DNA of 64,000 nt from Methylocystis bryophila (lineage in GTDB: Bacteria; Pseudomonadota; Alphaproteobacteria; Rhizobiales; Beijerinckiaceae), in NCBI RefSeq assembly GCF_027925445.1, contig NZ_AP027149.1:1178001-1242000 (forward strand), in the 5' to 3' direction. Shown in pieces: positions 59,192 to 64,000 of the stretch. A model generated the notes under the pieces. That model worked only from the letters and a program-made list of their open reading frames with translations, searched no databases and had not been told where the DNA came from. Positions within the stretch are counted from its first letter, which is position 1. Every line of letters begins with the position of its first letter. Both the position numbers and the translations under genes were made by a program.

Positions 59192-60975
59192 TGGCGATTT
59201 ACACGCTCGAATATCACTTCCTCTTCGGCCGGTTCGACGGGCCGCAGGTCTCGACCTATTCCGCCGAGAGCGGCGAGGCGCAGCCGCTTTCGGGCGCGGG
59301 GGCCTCTCCCGCCAGCGCCGGACCCGACGCGATCGCCGCGCCGCATTCCCCTGCGCATCCCGCCGGAGGTCGGCGCGGCCGCGCGCCGCGCGCGCGATCG
59401 GGACCCGCGACGCCGCGCCGGCGCTATCCCACGACGCCGCGGGCGCATGCGGTCGCGACGCCCAGGCCTGTCGCCGCGACGCCCCCCAAAGGCCACGCGC
59501 CGCCGCTGACGCCGCGGTCCGCGCCCTCCGGCGCATCCCCCGTCACGCCTGCGCCGCCCGCCAGGGGCGTAGTTCCGGCGCCGCAGAAAGCCCCGCCGCC
59601 CAAGGCCTCTCCATCTTCGCCGCCGCCGGGATTTTCTGGCCCCATTACGCCTTCGAACTTGCCGGCCGGCAAGACGCCGATGGCCTGGCCCCAAGCGACG
59701 GCGCCCGTCGTCTGGGCCGACCCCGGCAAGATCAATTACGGCGCGGACGCCGCCAAGCTCTCCGGAGCGACGCCCCGCATCGCGCCGGTCGCCGCAAAGA
59801 CGCCCGCGGGCGCGCCGCCGCCCGTGACGCCGCAGCACGCCGCCGCGACGCCGCCGGGACCGCCCGCGCCTGCGACGCCGCCCGGGCCTCCTGCTCCCGC
59901 GACGCCCCAGCGCGCGCCCACCACGCCGGCGGGACCGCCCGCGCCTGCGACGCCGGCCCCGCCGCCCGCGTCAAGCCGCGACAATCCCTTCTTCACCAAG
60001 GAGAACGCGGACGCGTTGCGGGCCTCGGCGGCGCGCCGCGGCGTCGATCCGCTCGATCTCGCGACCGTCATCTCCTATGAAACGGAGCGTAGCTTCAATC
60101 CAAATATCTGGGGCGGCTCGCCATGGTCCGGCGGCGAATATCGGCGCGGCGGAAATTATATGGGGCTCATTCAGTTCGGAAAGCCCGAGCGCAAGCAATA
60201 TGGCGCGCATGAGGGACAGAGCTTCGTCGAGCAGCTCCCCGCCGTGGAGGCCTATCTCAAGGACCGCGGATTTCAGCCGGGAATGGGGATTCTCGATCTT
60301 TATTCGACGATCAACGCGGGTAGCCCCGGGCATTACAATCTCTCCGACGACGGCGGCCGCCATACCGTCCGCACCCACGTCCAGCAGATGCTGGCCGGCG
60401 TAGATCGGCAGCTCGCGCGCGAGTTTCTGGATTCAGGCGGCGTCGAAGCGCGCCAGACGATGACGCCAAGCGCTTCTCTCGGCCGCCCCGTCTTTATCGG
60501 CGACTCCATCGCGCATGGCCTGCGCGGCGCGGCGCACGGCGAAGGCGACACGAAAATCGGTCGCGGCCCCCAGGCGGTCCTCGGCTCGATCGCGAATCTT
60601 CCCGCGGGCGCGCTCGCCGGGCGCAGCGTCGTGATCTCCTCGGGCGCAAGCAATTATCCCGCGGGGGCGGGAGCTCTCTCCGACCAGATCGCCGCGGCTA
60701 AAGAGAAGGGCGCGACGCCGGGCCGCATCACGGTGATGGGCGTCGGCCCGCGCCGCGATTTCGCTGGCGTCAACGAGCGCCTGCGGGGCATCGCCCAGGG
60801 CGCGGGCGCGCGTTTCCAGCCGCTGCTCGAGACCGGCCGCGATCTTGTGCATCCGAAGAATTACGACGCCCTGCTGCGCGCCGTCGCCACGCCCGAGCCG
60901 GCCGTGACGACTCCTGTTTCCGCAGGCCGGAGCACGGGCGCGCAGGCCGGCGCCACTGCGGCGAAGACGCCCTAA
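59191..60975 (+). CDS. Lysozyme-like and SGNH-hydrolase fusion protein
   Basis: A 594-residue three-part protein. Residues 1-260 are mostly a Pro/Ala/Thr-rich linker with tandem PPGPPAPAT units. Residues 262-415 look like a lysozyme/transglycosylase domain (ATVISYETERSFNPNIWGG with probable catalytic Glu297, then GGNYMGLIQFG). Residues 430-565 are an SGNH/GDSL hydrolase: FIGDSIAHGL (Ser439), VVISSGASNYP, VMGVGPRR and the Asp-x2-His block DLVHPKNY (Asp551, His554). It would cut peptidoglycan glycan strands and remove ester groups such as O-acetyl. Likely a tail-tip or entry enzyme. No signal peptide. Confidence 0.75.
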   Translation: MAIYTLEYHFLFGRFDGPQVSTYSAESGEAQPLSGAGASPASAGPDAIAAPHSPAHPAGGRRGRAPRARSGPATPRRRYPTTPRAHAVATPRPVAATPPKGHAPPLTPRSAPSGASPVTPAPPARGVVPAPQKAPPPKASPSSPPPGFSGPITPSNLPAGKTPMAWPQATAPVVWADPGKINYGADAAKLSGATPRIAPVAAKTPAGAPPPVTPQHAAATPPGPPAPATPPGPPAPATPQRAPTTPAGPPAPATPAPPPASSRDNPFFTKENADALRASAARRGVDPLDLATVISYETERSFNPNIWGGSPWSGGEYRRGGNYMGLIQFGKPERKQYGAHEGQSFVEQLPAVEAYLKDRGFQPGMGILDLYSTINAGSPGHYNLSDDGGRHTVRTHVQQMLAGVDRQLAREFLDSGGVEARQTMTPSASLGRPVFIGDSIAHGLRGAAHGEGDTKIGRGPQAVLGSIANLPAGALAGRSVVISSGASNYPAGAGALSDQIAAAKEKGATPGRITVMGVGPRRDFAGVNERLRGIAQGAGARFQPLLETGRDLVHPKNYDALLRAVATPEPAVTTPVSAGRSTGAQAGATAAKTP

Positions 60976-60992
60976 CCTAACAGGATCTGACG

Positions 60993-61361
60993 ATGACCGA
61001 ACACGAGAAGACGGCGCAATTCGCGGACGAGGTTTTAGACCGTGCCGAGCGCGTGATGCGGGATCGAGCGGCGATGTTGCCGAGCTTACAGATCGTCGCG
61101 CATCGCGCATGGATCGCGCATCTGACGCTTCTCCAATTACGATCGGCGCTCGGCGTTCCGATTCAGAACGCGACGCTGGAGCTGGAGCAGCTTCGCAAAA
61201 ATTCGGCAAACATGATCGACCGCAGTTTCGACGACATGGACCCGCGCCTTCGCGCCGAGCTGCTTCCGATCGTGCATGAGGAGCTGCAAATGCTCGTCGA
61301 GCATTTGGAGCCCGGAGCATTGAAACTCGACGCCGCGCTTGCGAAAATGGGGCGCGCCTGA
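60993..61361 (+). CDS. Small helical phage-type protein of unknown function
   Basis: A 122-residue, almost wholly helical protein (FADEVLDRAERVMRDRAAMLPSLQIVAHRAWIAHLTLLQLRSALG, in part). AGGAT precedes the ATG. It lies between the lysozyme fusion and the small-terminase-like gene. Not recognised. Confidence 0.55.
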   Translation: MTEHEKTAQFADEVLDRAERVMRDRAAMLPSLQIVAHRAWIAHLTLLQLRSALGVPIQNATLELEQLRKNSANMIDRSFDDMDPRLRAELLPIVHEELQMLVEHLEPGALKLDAALAKMGRA

Positions 61362-61397
61362 TCTTTCCTTGGCGATCGCGGAGCCTGCGAGCGGACG

Positions 61398-61979
61398 ATG
61401 GCGGAGGGTGAAGAAAGCGGAGGCCTTTGGCTTTCGATATCTGCGCTCGCCGAGGCGAAGGGCGTAACGCAGCAAGCCATCTCAAAACGCGTCGCGCGCC
61501 TCAAGGCGCACGGCCTTCTGCAAACGCGCGCGGGCTCCCGCGGCGCGATCGAAATCAACGTCGCGCAGTTCGATCGCGCGACCAAGGAAACGACCGATCT
61601 CGCGCGCTCGACGTCGCACATGCGCGCGCCGGCCGCCGCCGCGATCCCCACTGAGGACCCCGACGCGCCCATTTACACGAGAGAGCAGGCGCGCAAGGCC
61701 GCCTATACCGCCGACCTCGCCAAACTCGAGCTCGACGAACGGACCGGGAAACTGATTCATGTCGCGGAGGTAGAAGTCGCCGCGACGCGCGCCGCCGAGA
61801 TGATTGTGTCGCATTACAACACGCTTATCGGGAAAGCCGAAGAGCATGCTGGGATCGTCGCGGCCGAAGGCGCGGTCGGTCTGCGGCGGGCCTATCGTGA
61901 GTTTGTGCAGGACCAGCGCGAAAAGATCGCGCGCGGTCTGCTTGCGCTCGGACATGAGGGAGAGGAGATTCTGGAATGA
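61398..61979 (+). CDS. Small terminase subunit-like protein
   Basis: A 193-residue protein. Residues 8-60 form a winged helix (LWLSISALAEAKGVTQQAISKRVARLKAHGLLQTRAGSRGAIEINVAQF, in part). Then comes the YTREQARKAAYTADLAKLELDERTGKLIHVAEVEVAATRAAEMIVSHYNTL segment (in part), the pattern of small terminase (Nu1/TerS) proteins in which an Ala/Glu-rich helix follows the DNA-binding domain. TerS selects the DNA to be packaged. No large terminase is encoded in the element. It overlaps the next gene by 4 bp. Confidence 0.68.
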   Translation: MAEGEESGGLWLSISALAEAKGVTQQAISKRVARLKAHGLLQTRAGSRGAIEINVAQFDRATKETTDLARSTSHMRAPAAAAIPTEDPDAPIYTREQARKAAYTADLAKLELDERTGKLIHVAEVEVAATRAAEMIVSHYNTLIGKAEEHAGIVAAEGAVGLRRAYREFVQDQREKIARGLLALGHEGEEILE

Positions 61980-62299
61980 GCGACGACGACTACAAGAAAA
62001 TTGTCAAAAGCGAAGAGGCGCGCGAGGCGGGCTATCGCGCCGAGATTGAGAGGCTCGATCGCGATTTGGCGAGCGGTCGCGCCATGTCCAGGGAGGACTT
62101 CGCGTCCCTGGCCGAAAGCATTTTTGAGCCGGGCTTGGAGCTGCTCGAGCGGCAGGATGTTGTTGAGAAACTCGCCCGCGCCGCCGCCGAAGGTCCCGAC
62201 GCTCTTCGCGCGGCGCTGAAGGCGCTCGCGTCTGAGATGATGAAGGCGGTCGCGCAGGAGAGCGACGACGAAGCCCAGCGCGGTGATGAAGGCGAATGA
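61976..62299 (+). CDS. Small acidic phage-type protein
   Basis: A 107-residue charged helical protein (YRAEIERLDRDLASGRAMSREDFASLAESIFEPGLELLERQDVVEKLARAA, in part) with an acidic tail. Co-translated with the small-terminase-like gene (ATGA overlap), so the two may act together. Unrecognised. It ends the rightward operon; two strong hairpins follow. Confidence 0.55.
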   Translation: MSDDDYKKIVKSEEAREAGYRAEIERLDRDLASGRAMSREDFASLAESIFEPGLELLERQDVVEKLARAAAEGPDALRAALKALASEMMKAVAQESDDEAQRGDEGE

Positions 62300-62311
62300 G
62301 CGCAGCTCACG

Positions 62312-62374
62312 CGATCAAAGTTCCGCGAAAGAACTTTGATCGGCAGTTTCACGGTTCCGCGCGAGGAACCGTGA
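62312..62374. terminator. Two back-to-back perfect hairpins between convergent genes
   Basis: First: CGATCAAAGTTC, CGCGAAA, GAACTTTGATCG (62312-62342, 12-bp perfect arms). Second: TCACGGTTCC, GCGCGA, GGAACCGTGA followed by TTTT (62349-62374, 10-bp perfect arms). They lie between the end of the rightward operon and the stop of the leftward XRE gene, the expected place for bidirectional termination. They are the clearest terminators in the window. Confidence 0.85.
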
Positions 62375-62394
62375 TTTTGAGCGGCGCGCGAGCT

Positions 62395-62682
62395 TCACGC
62401 TTCCTTCGCGGCAAGGTGATCGCCTTTCGTGCATGGCGCGCCCTTGCGCAGCCGCACGCCCGCCCCGCCGCCGTTATCTGGGATGAACTCGACCCCCCCC
62501 GCCTCGAGGGCCGCGCGCAATGCTTCGACCGTCCGCGCCTGGGCGGCCAAGGGTCCAGGGATCGTTTCAAGCCTCTTGATGGCGGGAAGGGAGATTTTGG
62601 AAGCCGCCGCCAGGTCTTTTTGCTCCCATCGGAGCATGGCTCGCGCCCCCCGTAATTGCTCGCTCGTAAGCATCGCGCTCAT
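62395..62682 (-). CDS. XRE-family helix-turn-helix repressor
   Basis: A 95-residue protein. LTSEQLRGARAMLRWEQKDLAAASKISLPAIKRLE (in part, residues 5-40) is an XRE-type helix-turn-helix, and ALEAGGVEFIPDNGGGAGVRLRKG follows, a form common in rhizobial regulators. It is the only leftward gene of the element and faces a promoter with two related palindromes, so it is the likely repressor of the switch. ATG 62682 or ATG 62673. Confidence 0.85.
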   Translation of the reverse strand: MSAMLTSEQLRGARAMLRWEQKDLAAASKISLPAIKRLETIPGPLAAQARTVEALRAALEAGGVEFIPDNGGGAGVRLRKGAPCTKGDHLAAKEA

Positions 62683-62701
62683 GGTCTGAGGGATATTTGC
62701 A

Positions 62702-62750
62702 TACCTGAGGTATTGACATGCCCAAGGGATAGACTTATTCCTGAAGTATC
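62702..62750 (+). promoter_or_regulatory. Phage-type switch: rightward promoter with two operators
   Basis: Operator 1 is ATACCTGAGGTAT (62702-62714, perfect 6-bp arms); operator 2 is ATTCCTGAAGTAT (62738-62750), 36 bp away and alike at 11 of 13 positions. Between them is a good sigma70-type promoter: TTGACA at 62714-62719, a 17-bp spacer and TATTCC at 62737-62742. Operator 1 touches the -35 box and operator 2 covers the -10 box. In the reverse direction TTGGGC with TATGCA could serve the XRE gene. Confidence 0.72.
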
Positions 62751-62808
62751 ACAAGCCGCTCATCCGAGCAACCCGCCGCCGGGACCCCAGTCCCGGCGAG
62801 CTGACAAA

Positions 62809-62958
62809 ATGCTTTCCGAGCTTGGCGACAACCAATCCAAATTTGGATCGGTCTATTCTGATGCCAAAAGGCTTGCCCAATGGAGTGGAAAGTCCACCAC
62901 GGAACTACTGCGCTTCCCCTCCCGCCTTCCCCCGGACGCGGCGCCGCTCGCCGCCTGA
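62809..62958 (+). CDS. Possible 49-residue protein behind the switch promoter
   Basis: MLSELGDNQSKFGSVYSDAK starts the frame. It is the first ATG of a reasonable frame after the rightward promoter; the ribosome binding site is weak. The C-terminal Pro/Ala part is unconvincing. It could be a small anti-repressor-like or leader peptide, or not a gene at all. Confidence 0.3.
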   Translation: MLSELGDNQSKFGSVYSDAKRLAQWSGKSTTELLRFPSRLPPDAAPLAA

Positions 62959-62980
62959 TCTCAAAGAGGAGAACGAACCC

Positions 62981-63412
62981 ATGACGAAAGAGCATACCGA
63001 ATCCATCTGCGATCTCTTCAAGCGACTCGAGGCCGCGGGCGCCGATCCAGGCCATCTTCGCGCCGTGGCCGACCACACCCGACGCGAAAATAACATGGGT
63101 GCTCCACGCCTCGACCGGCTCTATTTTGGGAAGGGCGAGGGCGAGCGCGTGAGCCTCGAGGATATCGCCACGGAGTTGGAACAACTGCACCTACGGGCGA
63201 GCGGCGTCGAGCTCGCCGTGCAGGCGCTCGCCGATGGCGGCGCGTCCTCGCAACAGGCTGCTGGCGCGGAGGTGCTCATGCGTCAGGTTGTGGCCGACAT
63301 CGAACGCCTACACCTTCTCGCCCGCGCTGAGCCGGCCGCGAATCGCCCGCGTCTCCCCGGCGAGGATGACGCGATCTATTATGCGAGCACTCTAACGGCG
63401 GCGCGCTCATGA
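62981..63412 (+). CDS. Small helical phage-type protein of unknown function
   Basis: A 143-residue protein, mostly helical: TESICDLFKRLEAAGADPGHLRAVADHTRRENN and VSLEDIATELEQLHLRASGVELAVQALADGG, each in part. AGAGGAGAA lies ahead of ATG 62981, which is why the frame's earlier codons are dropped. Not recognised. Overlaps the next gene as ATGA. Confidence 0.6.
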   Translation: MTKEHTESICDLFKRLEAAGADPGHLRAVADHTRRENNMGAPRLDRLYFGKGEGERVSLEDIATELEQLHLRASGVELAVQALADGGASSQQAAGAEVLMRQVVADIERLHLLARAEPAANRPRLPGEDDAIYYASTLTAARS

Positions 63413-63600
63413 GGTTTCGCGGCGCCCTCGAGATCGGCGCGGCGATTGCCTCCGCCGGGTTGCTCAATGTCTCTAGCTGGCTCATCCCGAAAGGAGCGAC
63501 CACGCCTCGAATCGGGCTCGCGCGGCTCGCGCTCGCCAAAGCTGCTCTGCGTCTATCGCAAAGGATTCTGCAATGCCGTCTCGGCGCGTCAACCTCCTGA
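63409..63600 (+). CDS. Very small phage-type protein
   Basis: A 63-residue protein with a mildly hydrophobic N-terminal half (LEIGAAIASAGLLNVSSWLIP) and a basic C terminus. Its ATG overlaps the upstream stop (ATGA), which is the main support. Function unknown. Confidence 0.45.
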   Translation: MRFRGALEIGAAIASAGLLNVSSWLIPKGATTPRIGLARLALAKAALRLSQRILQCRLGASTS

Positions 63601-63827
63601 CGCCTGAAGGCCAGTTCGATCGCGCGGCGATCATGCGCAAGGCGTGGCCGGACTTCCGCCGCGTCCGCGCGGCTGGAGGCTGCGGCATGTGCTTCGCCGA
63701 CTTTCTGCGCAACGCCTGGCGCGTCGCCAAGGCGCAGCGGGCGCCATTTGTTACGTGGGCAGTTACATCAGAGGCCCGAGAACGACGCTGGCCCCAAGAA
63801 TTTAAGGACTTTAATTCATTGATTTAA
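63573..63827 (+). CDS. Small phage-type protein at the element's right end
   Basis: An 84-residue protein starting at ATG 63573 with AAGGATT upstream, inside the end of the previous gene. Basic, with a CGMCFADFLRNAWRVAKAQ segment (in part) that could form an amphipathic helix. Its stop codon is the last coding base before attR at 63828. Not recognised. Confidence 0.55.
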   Translation: MPSRRVNLLTPEGQFDRAAIMRKAWPDFRRVRAAGGCGMCFADFLRNAWRVAKAQRAPFVTWAVTSEARERRWPQEFKDFNSLI

Positions 63828-63889
63828 TGGCGGAAGGGGTGGGATTCGAACCCACGGTGGAGTTGCCCCCACGGCGGTTTTCAAGACCG
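63828..63889 (-). repeat. attR: 62-bp repeat within the intact tRNA-Ser
   Basis: Identical to 50393-50454. It spans the 3' end of the tRNA from the anticodon stem to CCA. Crossing over between the two copies would release a circle of 13,435 bp and leave one intact tRNA gene. Confidence 0.95.
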
Positions 63890-63917
63890 CTGCCTTAAAC
63901 CACTCGGCCACCCTTCC
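63828..63917 (-). tRNA. tRNA-Ser(TGA)
   Basis: 90 nt including the encoded CCA. Read on the minus strand: acceptor stem GGAAGGG / CCCTTCC, D arm with GGCCGAGTGGTTTAAGGC, anticodon stem-loop GCGGT-CTTGAAA-ACCGC (anticodon TGA, reading UCN serine codons), a long variable arm as in all serine tRNAs, and the T arm GTGGGTTCGAATCCCAC. It is intact, so the integrated element has restored the gene's 3' end. Confidence 0.97.
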
Positions 63918-64000
63918 CATGCTTTTCTCTATGGCCGCCCGGATCGCGGCGTCAACTTTCGGCCGGTCTCGGGAGGAGCGGCGGCGCCCTCAAACGCTCG

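Larger units (their letters stand above)
50393..63889 (+). mobile_element. Integrated phage-like element of about 13.4 kb in tRNA-Ser(TGA)
   Basis: Bounded by 62-bp direct repeats (50393-50454 and 63828-63889). Cargo in order: tyrosine integrase, AT-hook protein, excisionase-like protein, small protein, DUF1376 protein with a phased repeat array, overlapping replication-type gene, small phage proteins, decoration protein, tape-measure-like protein, lysozyme-SGNH fusion, unknown gene, small-terminase-like gene, unknown gene, XRE repressor and four small genes. Nearly all genes run rightward with many 1-8 bp overlaps. I find no large terminase, portal, major capsid, neck, tail-tube or baseplate gene. 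Either a satellite that uses a helper phage or a reduced prophage. Confidence 0.9.

Noticed and set aside
59810..59980. Tandem repeat as a mobile or regulatory array
   Set aside because: The period is in frame and codes the PPGPPAPAT linker, so it is a protein repeat.

Overview
The window reads as a chromosomal segment of an alphaproteobacterium of the order Hyphomicrobiales (Rhizobiales). Base composition is high in GC. The order aat - DUF2155 - NDUFA12-type complex I subunit is typical of the group, as are the usg gene, the metX-metW pair and the alphaproteobacterial form of ComEC. Two tandem MxaD-like proteins and a secreted beta-propeller suggest a methylotroph or methanotroph such as Methylocystis or Methylosinus; that placement is inference. 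A multi-module palindromic repeat recurs between genes about every 5-10 kb, and a second palindromic repeat lies at the start of the beta-propeller gene.

Layout. 1-23 kb is core chromosome: methionine synthesis (metX, metW), a Crp/Fnr regulator, a DsbA-like protein, a PmtA-like methyltransferase, a membrane-anchored hydrolase, an AI-2E-type permease, gltA, gltX, comEC, a soluble histidine kinase, lptB, leuD, a Tat-exported carbonic anhydrase, aat, DUF2155, NDUFA12 and the MxaD-like/beta-propeller operon. 23-40 kb mixes core genes (gyrB, usg, a second beta-carbonic anhydrase, a DUF3141 PhaC-like hydrolase, a YihY-family membrane protein) with accessory genes: a solitary low-GC AAA/ABC-type ATPase, a secreted Ntn hydrolase, a polysaccharide deacetylase, a metallophosphoesterase, a PfkB kinase, a poly-Asp/Glu protein and a glycine-rich surface protein. 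40.9-50.3 kb is a regulator-rich accessory stretch: a TetR-YciI-tag operon with a near-perfect operator, a PAS hybrid kinase, two ArsR/SRPBCC modules and two decayed genes.

50.4-63.9 kb is a discrete integrated element of about 13.4 kb, bounded by 62-bp perfect direct repeats of the 3' part of tRNA-Ser(TGA); the intact tRNA is at the right end. It carries a tyrosine integrase, an AT-hook protein, an excisionase-like protein, a DUF1376 replication-type protein whose gene contains an 11-bp-phased TGCAA array, several small phage proteins, a lambda-D-like decoration protein, a tape-measure-like protein, a lysozyme-SGNH fusion, a small-terminase-like protein and an XRE repressor facing a two-operator divergent promoter. 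I see no large terminase, portal, major capsid, head protease domain or baseplate gene. The ends, integrase and switch look intact, so a phage satellite that borrows a helper's capsid is a reasonable hypothesis; a shrunken prophage is the main alternative. This element, and the phased array inside its replication gene, are the most interesting things in the window.
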